DNA of 64,000 nt from Dromiciops gliroides (GCF_019393635.1 NC_057866.1:4304223-4368222), one strand, 5' to 3'; counted from the stretch's first letter, positions 11,888-23,374 are shown. The notes: generated from the letters alone by a model not told the origin. Translations and numbers: made by a program.

Positions 11888-12049
11888 ACTCCTGGTTTTA
11901 CTTATTAATTCAATAGTGTTTTTCCACTCAATTTTCTTGCTCTTACCTTTATTATTAGGATTTCCAATCTAATGTTTAATTGAAGATTTTTAATTTGTTT
12001 TTTCCAGTTTTTTTTTAATTGCATACCCAATTCATTGAGCTACTCTTTC

Positions 12050-12454
12050 TCTACTTAAAGTAAATTAATCATTGAGAAGCCATGGCTTCCATACCAGGAA
12101 AGGGCCCATATATGTAATAGTCCTCTTTTCCCCAAATATAGCCCAAAAACTCAATAAAGAACCCCTTTTGACTTTCTTAGCTGACTTCACCAGCCTCAGT
12201 TTCTTCTACCCAGAGCTTCATATTGTCTGACACTATTCTTCTAGTATTTTCCTATGTTCTTGCCTTCATTGTCTGTTATCTGTCCTTGCTTTAACTTCTC
12301 TCTACATACATTTAAAATTTTAAATCTGATTATTGAATTCACTATACACACACAGAGATCTTTATAACATACTCCCATCTTCTTCCTTATCAGAATTATT
12401 TTCTTTAATGTCATTCTGGATCATTGCCAAAGCCTCTTTAGAAAATTTCCTCTA
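12050..12454. other. Unassigned stretch
   Basis: Non-coding and AT-rich. An AATAAA lies at about 12155. I cannot place it in a repeat family, and I see no gene in it. Confidence 0.3.
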
Positions 12455-12602
12455 GGGGCAGCTAGGTGGTGCAGTGGATAGAGCACTGGCCCTGGAGTCA
12501 GGAGTACCTGAGTTCAAATCCGGCCTCAGACACTTAACACTTACTAGCTGTGTGACCCCGAGCAAGTCACTTAACCCCAATTGCCTCACCAAAAAAAAAA
12601 AA
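12455..12602 (+). repeat. Marsupial CORE-SINE, subfamily B
   Basis: Forward copy carrying TAGAGC, GAGTCAGGAGTACC, CACTTAACAC and AATTGCCTCACC, the full set of subfamily B characters, plus an A-tail. Confidence 0.94.
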
Positions 12603-13068
12603 GAAATCCTCTAAACCCTCTGAAATTATTCCTTTAAGATCTAGGGTATAGCCTATACCAAGCCTTCCTTCCATTAATCACAATCTCTAGGGTGGCACAG
12701 TCACATTCCCTTTTGGTTCCCATCATTTCCACCCCAGCAGCTAGTTCCTCCATGTTAATAAGGATCAGATAAATCAGAATTTTTCTTTAGAAGAGAATAG
12801 AATTACCAACCCCCATCCCGGCCCCTCCTGTTGGTTCCCTCACCTTTTAAAGGATAACATTATGATGATGACACATTAAGAAGTTATTCACTGCTTTGCT
12901 TTGGGGGAGAGAAGGTGAGCCAAAGAGAGAAACAGAAAATGTGACAGAAAAAAACAGAGACATACAAAGAGATGCAGCTACAAAGAAACAGACATAGACA
13001 CACAGAGAGATACAGCCTTCTTGGCTTGCTGTTCACTTCCCAAACCACTTTTCCCTCCCCTGCTTCCT

Positions 13069-13614
13069 TTGCCTTCAATGGGCAGCAGTGAGGAAAAACA
13101 TTTTGAGCTCTCGTGGCCTTAAATTCTTGCCCAAGATTTTGTCATCTTTGGCTATCTTCTCTAGGTTCCTGCTGACACTGCCATTTGTGACCATATTGAC
13201 TACCAGAATTGGACTGTTGTCATCTAGCAGGGTAAGTCTTGGAAGGTTCTCTGTCACATCTTGGATGTAGACCCCAGAGAAAATAGTACACCTTACTTTT
13301 GTGGCTAAATCCACACAGAGCTGCTTCAATAAGCCAGATCAGGGATCCAGGAAACACTCTTGCTCTTCTCGTCTTCTGCTCTTCTTCTTGCTACTGAGTT
13401 TAGAGTCTGTTATTCTTTGAATATTACACAGTTGCTTCTTCCACAGGGCATCCAACACCTTCCTCTTCGGAAAGATGCTTGTGTTCATCTTCTGTTCGAT
13501 ATATACACTTGTCATTTCTTTGCTCCTCTGTGGGACATTCATCCACTCTCCAGGCATCTGAAAATCATGGTTTTTCTCCTGCCACTTCAGAATTGCCCCT
13601 ATCTGAAAACCCAC
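13069..13614 (-). pseudogene. Possible retrocopy of an unidentified host gene
   Basis: Two minus-strand frames, 13614-13339 (91 codons) and 13329-13075 (84 codons), are in the same reading frame. One TGA at 13339-13341 separates them. The joined stretch of about 180 codons is free of other stops, unlike the L1 DNA around it. The first part is lysine/arginine-rich (KKKSRRREEQ). I recognise no domain or family. A processed copy of a host mRNA or a chance open frame are both possible. The flanking 12605-13068 has a spliced-RNA feel but no clear tail or target repeats. Confidence 0.3.
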
Positions 13615-13619
13615 TTCTG

Positions 13620-15678
13620 ATTTTTTCTATTAAATTTTATTTTTAAGTGAATATCCATCTCCTCTCCCTCCCAAACACTCTGAGTTAAGAAGGAAAAATG
13701 AGAACCTATTATAAACATGTATAGTCAATCAAAGTAAATTCTCATAGGGAATAAATACCTATAATTATATTTAGATTTCAATGTTTACTGAGTACACCAT
13801 CTTTCTGTCAAGAGATGGGTAACCTATTTCATCACAAGTCCTCTGGAACTGTGGTTAGTAATTGTGCTGATCAGAATGCTTAAGTATTTCAGAGTCGACT
13901 GGCTTCAGAATATCCTTGTTAGCATATAAATTGTCCTACAGGTTCTACTCACTTCCCTCTACATCACTTCATACAAATCTTCCCAAGTTTCTCTGGAACC
14001 ATCCCCTTTTATCATTTCTTACAATATAATAGTATATTATCACCTTCAAATGCCACACTTGGTTAGCCATTCCCTCTAGTGATGAGCACCCTTCAATTTC
14101 TAAGTCTTCGCCATGCACCAAACAGAGCTGCTTTAAATATTTATGTACTTGGGGCAGCTAGGTGGCACAGTGGATAAAGCACCGGCCCTGGATTCAGGAG
14201 GACCTGAGTTCAAATCTGGCCTCAGACACTTGACCACTTGACACTTACTAGCTGTGTGACCCTGGGCAAGTCACTTAACCCCATTTGCCTCACCAAAAAA
14301 AAAAATTTATGTACTTATGAGTCCTTTCCCTCTTTCTTTGATCTTTTTTGGGGTATAGACCTAGTTACTACTAGGTCAAAGGATAAACACAGTTACTACT
14401 GGGTCAAAGGATATACACAGCTTATTATGTTTCCCCACATCCCTTCCAGCATTTATCATTTTCTCCTATCAACTTTCCAACCTGATGCATATAAGGAAGA
14501 ACCTGAATTGTTTTTAATTTTCATTACTCTATCAGTGATTTAGCAGGGTTTTTTCCATAAAACTATTGATGCTTTGGATTTTTTTTCCTCTGAAAACTTT
14601 TCATATACTTTCAAGAGTTATCAACTGAGGAATTTGAATCAATTACAACTATGTTCATAAATGAAGTCTTTATGAAAGAAACTTATAGCAAAGATTTTTC
14701 CCCCTATTTACCAACTACTCATCTAAGTTTAGCTACATTGGTTTTGTTTGTGCAAACACTTGTCAATTTTATGTAATCAAAATTGTACATTTTGCCTACT
14801 GTGATACTCTTTATCTTTTGCTTGCTCATGAAGTCTTTCTCTTTTCATAAATCTGACTGGCAATTTCTTCCTTGCTCCTTAATTTTATTTATAATGTCAT
14901 CTGTTATGTCTATGCTATGTATCCATTTGGAGCTTCTCTTGGTAAACCATGTGAGATGCTGATCTATATCTAATTTCTAATGGACTGATTTCCAGTTTTC
15001 ACAACAGGTTTTGTCAAAGAGTGAGTTCTTACCCAATAGCTTGTATCTCTGGGTTTCACAAAAACTAGGCTACTCGGCTCCTTTCATTCTGTGTGTTTTG
15101 TACCTAATCTGTATTTCTTACCCAGCAGCAAATTGTTTCAAGGATCCCCTTCTTTGTAGCATAATTTGAATGTGGTGCTGCTAGGCCCTCTTTTATCTCA
15201 TTTTACTCCCCACGAATTTCCTTGAGATTCTTGTCCTTTTGTTTCTCCAGATGGACTTTTTTAATTATTTTTTCCCAGCTCTATATAGTAATCTCTTGGT
15301 GGTTTGGTGAGTATCACACTGAATAAATACATTCATTTAGGTAGAATTTTTATTTTTACCATATTGGCTTGGCACATCCATTAGCAACTGATATTTCTCC
15401 ATTTATTTAGATGTTTTTATTTGTGCAAAGAGGTCTTTATAATTGTGTTCTGTGTGTATGTGTGTGTATGTGTGTGTCTGCCTCAGAAGGCAGACTCCAA
15501 AGATTATCTATAGTTATTTTAATGAACTTCTTCATTTTGTTTCTACTGGATTTTGTGGGTGAATAATGGTCATCCTTTCATTATGCCTGATGTAACTGGA
15601 AAGGTCTTTGGATTATTCCAATTACAAATCATATTGATTCTTGGGTTTTGTGAGAAAATAATTATTAATAATGAATTT
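13620..15678 (-). repeat. L1 LINE, 3' UTR and 3' part, second unit
   Basis: Minus-strand L1 text: a left edge with A/T-rich tail, TTGGTTAGCCATTCCCTCTAG at about 14062, GGGGTATAGACCTAGTTACTACT at about 14350, then the AAACACTTGTCAATTTTATG and TGAGTTCTTACCCAATAGC segments. It holds a SINE (14151) and a 30-bp tandem duplication (about 14356-14417). It is more decayed than the 9.4-12 kb unit, so it may be a separate, older insertion. Confidence 0.7.
14151..14305 (+). repeat. Marsupial CORE-SINE, mixed characters, inside the L1
   Basis: Forward copy with the target repeat ATTTATGTACTT on both sides. A short internal duplication (CACTTGACCACTTGACAC) marks it. It has TAAAGC and GATTCAG but a TTGCCTCACC end. 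Confidence 0.94.
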
Positions 15679-15679
15679 C

Positions 15680-16372
15680 TTGGGGGAACCCAGATCAGTT
15701 TCAGTCCCTTTCTCTCCCCACCCCCAACCCCACTCCAGAAAGTCCAATTCTTGAGGAAGTTCTAATCTAGTTTGGGACAAGCCCAAGGGAACAAAAGGAA
15801 TGGAGCTTGATTCTTTTGTCTAGCTAGATACTGGACTTTCCTCTGCCCAAGGCTCTCTCCCATTAAGTCAACTGTGGAGTTAATTTTATTTTGGACCACC
15901 CTCAGGTCAAGTCAACCAATGGAATTGAATGAGGCTAACCAATTAGCATTGATCAATATAGAATGACCTGGCTCTATCAAAAGAGGATAAAAACCTTAAC
16001 CACGAAAGGGTTGCCATCTTGGCTTGCTCTTTGCTCCTCTCTTGGTTTTTTGTCTCTCTCTTGGCTCCCTCAACATGCTCCTTTGCTCAGAAAGCTGTTG
16101 GCGCATGCTCTTTGTCTTAGACTTTGAGACTATGTTCTGTCTCTCTGAGAGAAAAAAATTATTCTGGGACTTTTCTCCTGTATGTGTTAACTGCCATATG
16201 ATAAATTCTTTTTTTTTTCCAGGGCAATGAGGGTTATTTGACTTGCCTAGGGTCACACAGCTAGTATGTGTCAAGGGTCTAAAGATGAATTTGAATTCAG
16301 GCCCTCCTGAATCCAGGGCTGGTACTTTATCCACTGTGCCACCTAGCTGCCCCACACATGGTCAATTCTAGG
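15680..16372 (+). mobile_element. LTR of an endogenous retrovirus in an L1 (fossil)
   Basis: Between two L1 pieces lies a non-L1 unit beginning TGGGGGAACCC. It has a CCAAT-rich block (about 15914-15945: AACCAATGG, TAACCAATTAG), a TATA-like GGATAAAAACC at about 15985, and a pyrimidine-rich part behind it. This is the order of an LTR U3-R-U5 on the plus strand. A SINE at 16208-16353 is inserted near its right end. Family and exact ends are uncertain. It looks like a solo, old copy. Confidence 0.5.
16208..16353 (-). repeat. Marsupial CORE-SINE, subfamily A, inside the LTR
   Basis: Reverse copy, T-run and CCAGGGCAATGAGG to CACCTAGCTGCCCC. Target repeats CATATGATAAATTCT / CACATGGTCAATTCT flank it and show the insertion came after the LTR. 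Confidence 0.92.
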
Positions 16373-17053
16373 TAATTTTGCATCAATAGTCATTAGGGAT
16401 ATTGATCTATAGTTTACTTTCTCTGTTTTAACTTTTCCTGCTTTTGACTCCCTTTCCATTTTTTTCAAGAAAAATATGTCATATTTTAGGGAATTATTCT
16501 TTAAATATTTAATTAAATTCTCTTATAAATCCTTTTAGAACTTTTTTTCTTTGCAAATTCAAAATGATTCTCAATTTCTTTTTCTAAGGTAGAATTCTTT
16601 AGGTATTTTATTTACTGTCCTACTAATCTGAGTAATTTATGTTTTTTGCAAATGTTTATCCATTTTATTTAGATTGTTAGTTTTATTGACTTATAGTGAA
16701 GTAGAAAATCTCTTAATTGCTTTTATTTCTACTTCATTGGTTATGAATTTATTTTTTTTATTTTTTTTAAATGGAATTTGATTTCCTTCTTTCTTTGGTT
16801 AAAGTCAAGTTAGCTAATAGTTTATCTTTCTTTTATAAGCCTTCTAGTATTATTTACTAATTCAATGTTTTGTTTTTACATTCCATTTTACTCATCTTTC
16901 TCTCTTTTATTTTTAGGATCTTTATTGTGGTGTTTAATTGGAGAATTTTAATTTTACAGGGTTTTTGTTGTTGTTGTATGCAGAATCTTTGTTTAAAGAT
17001 TTAAATTTTCACCTAAGGACTAGTTTGGCAGCATCTCAAAAAATTCAGGGTTG

Positions 17054-17202
17054 GGGCATCTAGGTGGTGCAGTGGATGAAGCACTGGCCTTGGATTCTGG
17101 AAGAACTGAGTTCAAATCCAGCCTTCAGACACTTGATATTTACCAGCTGTGTGACCCTGGGCAAGTCATTTAACCCTCATTGCCCTGCCACAAAAACCAA
17201 AA
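17054..17202 (+). repeat. Marsupial CORE-SINE, subfamily A, inside the L1
   Basis: Forward copy, GGGGCATCTAGGTGGTGCAGTGG to CATTGCCCTGCCAC and an A-rich tail. Confidence 0.92.
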
Positions 17203-17747
17203 TCAGGTGTTGTCTCTTTGTCGAATGTTTCTATGTTTATTTCTTGATACACTCATTCTTTAGGATTGTTATTTAGCCTCCAATTAATTTTTAATCCTTA
17301 CTTCAAAGGTCTTTTAGTGAATATCTTTTACATTGCATTATCATTCACAAAATATGTGTTGAATATTTCTTCTTTTCAGCATGTTTGTGAGGTTTCTGTC
17401 CTCTAATATAGGGTCATTTTCATTAAGGTGCTACACATACTTTAGTAATTTAATAAACATTTATTAAGTGCCTACTGTGTGCCAAGCACTGTGCAATTAC
17501 TGGGGAGTAATATGTATACTTTTTTCTATTCCCATTTAATAAATTCCAGAGAGCTATCATTTCTAAATTTTCTAAACTGTCCTTAACTTTTTTTTGTTTC
17601 TTTTTGTTAGATTTAGCTAGTTCCAAGACCCCCTGTTATTATAGTTTTACTCTCTATAATACCCTATAACCTATTTCTCCCTGTGACTCATTTAGCATTT
17701 CTTTTCCTTTCTTTTCTTTTTTTTAAAGCAGATACATTACTATATTT

Positions 17748-17990
17748 AGATAGTCTATGGAAGGAGTCAGAAATTCTTGGGTTCAAATCTGGACTGAGTA
17801 ACTTATTAGTTATGTAACCTTGGGCAAGTCACTTAACTTCCATCTGCCCCACTTTCCTCAACAATAAAATGGGAATAATAATAACAGCTACTTCTCAGGA
17901 TCATTCTGGGGATTAAATGAGATAATGTTTTTAAAGTGCTTAGCCTAGTCACTAGCACATAGTAGGTACTTAATAAATGTTTCTTTCTTT
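17748..17990 (+). repeat. MIR/Ther1 SINE
   Basis: Forward copy: GGAGTCAGAAATTCTTGGG head, core TTATGTAACCTTGGGCAAG, then AAAATGGGAATAATAATAACAG and the L2-like end CATAGTAGGTACTTAATAAATG. Confidence 0.85.
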
Positions 17991-18596
17991 CCTTCTTTAA
18001 GTATTTAGCTGCTATACTACCTGGTGCATATATGTTTAATATTGATATTAATTCATTATCTATGGTATCATTCATATGTAGTTTCCCTGTATATCTCTTT
18101 TCATTAAGTCTATTTTTTTTGTTGCTTTGTCTGAGATCATGATTGCTACTTATGCCTTTTTTTCTTACTTCAGCTGAAGTGTAATGCATTTTCCTCCAGC
18201 TCTTTATTTTAACTCTGTTTGTGTCTTTCTGTTTCAAGTGTCTTTCTTGTAAACAACATATGTTGGATTCTGCTTTCTAATCCATTCTGCTATTGTATTC
18301 TGTGTTGTGTCTTCATCTCCTTTAAATTTACAGTTATGTTATTTAATTGTATATTTCCCTCCAATATATTCTTTTATATTTTTTCCTTCTCTTTGTTTCC
18401 CACACACTCTTTATAAAGAAAAGTGTGGTGAGAGACAAAGATGGATATCAGCACCAGTACTCTAGATTGGGTACAATCTGCTTCTCCTTCCTTTCCCCTC
18501 TTTTCTTGCCTTTATTCAGAGTCACAAAACAAGAGTTTGTGCTTTCTTTCTTTTCCTTTAAGCCCCACTTTGGAATCCACTCTTTTGATTTGAGTT

Positions 18597-18915
18597 TGGG
18601 GGCAGAACCAAGATGGTAGAGGAAAGGCAGTGACTTCCCTGACCTCCCCCCCAAACCCCACCAAATGCCTTCAAATAATGCCATAGGACAATTCTTGGAG
18701 CAGCAGAACCCAAAAAAGGACAGGGTGAAATAATTTTCCAGCCAATGACAGCTTAAAGTGTCATCAGGAAAGGTCTGTTGTACCAGGGTGAAAGTAGAAC
18801 ATGCTGAGTGGACCCACCCCAGCCCCAACCCCAGAGAACCAGGCCTTCAGAGCCTTTGACTCAACTGTGGCAGCAGCTGATTCCGGAACTCAGCCCACAG
18901 ATGGAGAGAGGACAT
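18597..18915 (+). repeat. L1 LINE, 5' UTR fragment
   Basis: It begins GGGGGCAGAACCAAGATGG, the hallmark start of therian L1 5' UTRs. It runs through the GAGCAGCAGAACCC and GGTCATCAGGAAAGG-like segments to CTCAGCCCACAGATGG. It lies on the strand opposite to the L1 pieces to its left. ORF1 is absent. Confidence 0.8.
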
Positions 18916-19935
18916 ATAGCCATTATTTACTTCTGAATTTGTTCCTTGTTTAGCACAGCCAATGGCCAGTTAGCCCTCCTCACGGAACAACACTCCATGT
19001 CCGGGTCTCCTCCTCAATCCACCCTTGATCTATAACCCCCAAATGAGTAGTAAATAAAAAGCAATGAGTTGGCACCTGCTCCTACAGCTTGCAGAAAATC
19101 AGGGTCCCTTATATGGGTCTGGGATCTCTTCTTTCCTTGGTCAAGAGCCTTAGTCCTCTTTTAGTTCCTGTGTACTGGAATTCTCCACAAGTACCACCCT
19201 TGGCCAAACCCCACCCCCAGTATCCACAGAGCTCTTTGTCTATCTTCCTATGCTGACCTGGACTCTACTTTATGAAGCTGTCATTCCATAACAGACTGAA
19301 GTAAGGGATAAACACAAAATAATTAAGCTCTTCTTGGGCACTCTGAAAATGCCATAGGAATTAGTTGATATTGATTGAAAATGACTCATTTGTTAACTAA
19401 TGGACCATAGGACAAAAAAAAGGGAGGAATGTGTCTAAATCACTTACCCATTAGCTGTTGATAAGAGGTGGAATTCCTTGACAAGGCTAATATAGGCAAG
19501 TGCAGAAGGAAAGCATCAGTTATTAACTCCAAAATATAGACTTCTCTCTCCTTGCAAATATGCCAAACCACCAGGGCTTTGGACCACATGGGAAGATCAG
19601 ATCTTTGCTGACACAGTGCAAAGTTGAATTACAACAGGGCAGTTTGTGGGTTCCACCCTAATTAGGAGATGTTGTGATAGGCTTGACTCTGTCCAGTGGT
19701 CCTGGGCAGCCAGGCTATCCTGACCTCTCTGCTGTCTCTGGCACAAGCACAGGTAGGCTCAATGAATGCTTGTGAGCAATGAGGAGGAGGGCATGTATTG
19801 TGTTCTCCCCCTGCTGCCTCCCAATGGCCACAGGTTTGCCTGAATGCAACTGAATAAATACAGCCGGTAACAATTTTGCTTTTTGCCCACCTCGTGAATA
19901 AATCAAAATTTTGAGTCAGAAATGAAGGGCCACAA
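18916..19935 (+). mobile_element. 3' end of an endogenous retrovirus with its LTR (fossil)
   Basis: A polypurine tract-like run (AAAAAAAAGGGAGGAA, about 19414-19429) is directly followed by TGTGTCTAAATC, the expected start of a 3' LTR. An AATAAA signal lies at about 19853. The LTR would run from 19430 to about 19935. DNA to the left (18916-19413) may be the end of the internal region. It looks class I-like by this layout, broken and old. The family is not certain. Confidence 0.42.
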
Positions 19936-20134
19936 TAAATTGAGGTTCCAGCATGCCCAGTGATATAAATAGCAACATGATAGATGAAGACCCACTAATG
20001 ACCAAGAGTTCAAATCCACATTCTCATCGAGAGATGGGTCCTTCCCTTCTCTGTTCTCCATCCAATTGGCTAAGGATGAGTTGCAGAATGTCCACTTCAA
20101 TAAACATTTGGTTCTTCCAGACTCTCAGTCTTAG

Positions 20135-20305
20135 ATCTGAGAGGGAGCTTACAGTTCATTTAACCCCATCCCCTCATTTTACAACTGAGGAAACTGAGAC
20201 CCAGAGGAGTTTAGCAACTTCCCCAGGATCACATTTCTGGTAAAATGATAGAAACAGGATTTGAACTCAGGTCACCTGACTCCCAATTCAGCCTTTGTTC
20301 CACAG
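20135..20305 (-). repeat. MIR SINE
   Basis: Reverse copy: CCCCTCATTTTACAACTGAGG, AACTTCCCCAGGATCACA, AGGATTTGAACTCAGGTC. Confidence 0.75.
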
Positions 20306-20484
20306 TAGGCTCTAAGGATACATAAACAATATGGCATCTGACTTCAAGGAGTTTATGTTCACTGAAGTACGAGAGAGCACTCACTGATAGAAATGAAGGT
20401 TGAGAGAAACTGTGGGTTTAGGTGATTGTGAGGAGTGAGTATATTTTAGGCATGTGGGACAATCTCAACAAGAGGTCACAGGTT

Positions 20485-20630
20485 GGGGGCAGCTAGGTGG
20501 CACAGTGGATAAAGCACCAGCCCTGGATTCAGTAGGACCTGAGTTCAAATCCTGCCTCAGACACTTGACACTTACTAGCTGTGTGACCCTGGGCAAGTTA
20601 CTTAACACTCATTCCCCCACAAAAAAAAAA
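20485..20630 (+). repeat. Marsupial CORE-SINE, subfamily A
   Basis: Forward copy, GGGGGCAGCTAGGTGGCACAG to CATTCCCCCAC and an A-tail. Target repeats GAGGTCACAGGT / GAGTTCACAGGT flank it. Confidence 0.93.
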
Positions 20631-20639
20631 GAGTTCACA

Positions 20640-21690
20640 GGTGGGAAATGGGAAGGTGCATTAGGGGAAAAGTAAAGAGCCAGAGAATTTTCAGCAATTT
20701 CTTGAGCTCCATCAATTTAATGTGACTTCTCCCTAAGTTTCATCCTTCAGCTAAATCCTCTGAGATCATGGGGCATTTCCTTTGGGAGAGAAACCAGTGG
20801 GCTTGTGGAGGGTTTCAAGCAAAGATGGCTATTGGCTGTTCAACCCCCTGGGTTGGGTGGCTCTTGGGCTGTTGCCAGTGACTGCCAGTGGCCCAGCCAA
20901 TCTTCTATACACATGACAAAGTTCAGCCAATTTGAATACTTTTTGTAAGGTATAATTTCCTGGTGCTAACCCTCAGGCTGCACTAAAGGTTCTGATTATG
21001 TAACTTTGGTCTCGTGCCCTTCTTTCAGTTGTATTGTAATTCTAGGGAGCAATGCTATTAACTTGTCTGCTTAGCACTTATTCTTAAAAACCCAGGCTGC
21101 TTACAGCACAGGATTCCAAGTGAGGTAAGATTTTTCTTGATATTTCCTTTATTGTTTCAAATAACTATTGTCACTAGAAGTGGGGGAAAAAGGGAGGGTG
21201 TTCATTTTGGGGATCGGTGTGCTCTTCCCCAACTGCTATACCTACCTACTTTTTGGGAAATCATCTATAATATTTTGTTAAATTGCCAGAAATCGCCTCA
21301 CTTCTTTTATTTTTAAAAAAAAGTAGCCTGTATTCCCTAAGCGCCTGCCCCAGGGGGCTGCTTCTTAGAGCACCATGAATGTCCATTCATGCAAAGGCAA
21401 GGCCTGAGATAGGACATTACAATAGTAAGGTCACTGAAGGCAGAGTCTCTGGAGAGCAGAATTTCAGAGTTGGGAACAAGCTTAACAGCCCTCCAGTCCA
21501 ATTCATGGCTAACAAAGACCTCCTCACCTCAGCATCCCTTACAAGTAGTCACTCAGTTTTGCTTTAAGTTGAAACCCAGTATTTGGATTTCTTAGATTCT
21601 AAATTGCTACATAAATGCTCACCATTATTCTTGCTGTTATTTCAAATGGATTTGTACAAAACATGGAAGCAATAGAATGTGATGGAGGAG
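20640..21690. other. Unassigned stretch
   Basis: Mostly non-repetitive to my eye. 20790-21125 has two AGCCAAT-type CCAAT boxes and could be old LTR or regulatory DNA, but I cannot support either. No gene seen. Confidence 0.3.
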
Positions 21691-21905
21691 GAGCCCAAGA
21701 GTGGCCTGTTCTGCTAAGAACAGACTGGCTCAAAAGAAGCTGCACCTAGTGGGGAGGAATGCTAAGGATAACAGAGAGGGGTGTGTCTGTTGTTGTTTAG
21801 GAAATGTTGGGAGAAAACAGAAGAATCAAAGATGGGAGGAGAGGATGATAGTGGACAACCAAGAGAAGCTTGAGCTATTCAACTATTATTTTGCTTCTGT
21901 TTTTC
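21690..21905 (+). repeat. L3/CR1 LINE, ORF2 fragment
   Basis: The plus strand reads KDNREG...DNQEKLELFNYYFASVF. This is the spacer before the reverse transcriptase in CR1/L3 ORF2, where the family has EKAEVLNxFFASVF. The fragment lies on the strand opposite to the larger L3 piece at 26.6-28.4 kb. Confidence 0.65.
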
Positions 21906-22005
21906 ACTCATTTATTCAACAAGCTTTTATTAGGTCCCTCCTATGTGCCAGGCACTGTGCTAGGTGCCAAATTGAAGCTGTCCCACCCTCAAAGCTCATA
22001 AGATA
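21905..22005 (-). repeat. L2 3'-end fragment
   Basis: CTCCTATGTGCCAGGCACTG followed by CTCAAAGCTCATAAG is the reversed L2 3' end. Confidence 0.65.
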
Positions 22006-22074
22006 CTAGTGTGACTGCCCTTCGTGGGTGTGTGACAGAAGGGTCCCTCATTCACACATCTCCTAGAAGGTGCT

Positions 22075-22245
22075 ATAATAGGAATAGCTCTGGAAGGGAC
22101 CTTACAGGTCTCTGAATCCATCTCCTCATCTTCTGTATGGGGATATGGAGACCAGGAGATAGGAAGTGACTTGCCCAATGTCCCACAAGTGGCAAGTATC
22201 AATGTCGAGATTTGAAGCCAGTTCCTCTACCACCAACGCTCCTCT
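22075..22245 (-). repeat. MIR3-like SINE
   Basis: AGCTCTGGAAGGGACCTTACAGG, ACTTGCCCAATGTCCCACA and GAGATTTGAAGCCAGTTCC follow the reversed MIR3-type layout. Confidence 0.6.
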
Positions 22246-22284
22246 CACTCTTTGTCAATACTAACAGAAGATCCCCACAAAGGA

Positions 22285-22455
22285 TCAGAGTTTTCGAGTG
22301 GGAGGTCCCTTGAAGATGGTCAGGTCCAACCTTACCATGGCACAACTGGGGCATCTACCCTTAGAGGTTGATTGGTTGGCCAAAGGTACACTGGAATTTG
22401 AACCAAGGTCCTTAGTGGCATCGCTGCCCTTTCCTCTGTACACACCACTCCCCAT
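22285..22455 (-). repeat. MIR3-like SINE, decayed
   Basis: AGTGGGAGGTCCCTTGAAGATGG, GTCCAACCTTACCATGG and GGAATTTGAACCAAGGTCC give the same layout as the copy before it. Confidence 0.5.
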
Positions 22456-23374
22456 GTTTGTGGCCATGTGATAGTCTATGTTTTCTTTCTTGGGAAGCAT
22501 CCCTGCAGCCTCCAAGGAGGCAGGTTGTCCAGAACAGACCTGCAGATGAATCCAGATTATAATCCTGTAAGCCTTTCTCCTTTCTCTTTCTCTTTTTTTC
22601 CAGGGGAGGGGGGTGGTAGGAAATAATTCATGGAAATCTGCTTTCCATTTTTCTCTTTGGAGACATTTTGGAAATAAATCTGCATGACGCTGGGCGATCC
22701 TCCCTCTCTCCAGGCCTCAGTTTCCTTCTCTTGTTCTCTTCCAGTGTTCAGCTTTCTCACATGGTCTTTGTTCAGGCATTAGTGAACTTTTAGGACCCAA
22801 ACTGATGCATCAGCTTTTGCTGAGCCCCTGTCTTTTCTTCCTTGGAAAAACTTCAGCAGATAAACCCCGTTCTTGCTGGCTTTGCTCAGCTCTTTTCCAT
22901 TTTTAGGGGCAGGGAGTTTCTCTACCATTGAGGAAATATTTATGCAATAGAGTGAACCCAAAGCTAAACTGGGGAGGACCAGAGGAGCACATGCTCCCCC
23001 CCATCCATGCCCCTTTCCCATGCCTCTGACCCAAGCTACTCTAGAGAGAAGAGGACACAGGATAGGTACATTTTGACAGGAGGAATTAGGAAGGCGACAA
23101 TTTCTGGCCTGTCCAGCTCCAAACACTGGGTTGACTGAAAAGACCCTGCCCAAGAGGCCCACTGAAATTTTCCTCTGCTCTGCCATGCTCTCCTCTCTTC
23201 CATTCCTGATATTTGCTCAAAAATTGGGTGGCCACTTCTAAGCTGCTGATGGCTGACCATGTCTTCAGGTACTACTTACTACTCATAGATCCCACATATA
23301 TTTTAACAGAGGCCTTCAAGGCCTTAGCCCAAAGTTTAGAGTAAGAATGGAATTCCAGACACTAGAGCCAATAA

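Larger units (their letters stand above)
9380..12050 (-). repeat. L1 LINE: 3' UTR and RT part of ORF2
   Basis: Reading the minus strand, the 3' UTR (with the CCAATCCCCAATTGATGGGC stretch at about 9515) is followed upstream by ORF2. At about 10479-10505 the minus strand encodes Y-L-F-A-D-D-D-D-I, the FADD catalytic box of L1 reverse transcriptase. Upstream RT text continues to 11420 (GATCCCCTCTTTGCTTAAT, CTGATGCTTTTTTCTTAGG). CORE-SINEs are inserted at 9618, 11446 and 11689. Many stops show it is long dead. Confidence 0.85.
16373..18425 (-). repeat. L1 LINE, ORF2 (RT to endonuclease side)
   Basis: Minus-strand ORF2 text begins TTTTGCATCAATAGTCATTAGG and runs 5'-ward. The part at 18015-18330 (CTGGTGCATATATGTTTAATATTG, TTTGTCTGAGATCATGATTGC, CTTGTAAACAACATATG) matches the endonuclease side of ORF2 as I know it in marsupials. 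A SINE (17054) and a MIR (17748) interrupt it. It is thoroughly decayed. Confidence 0.75.
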
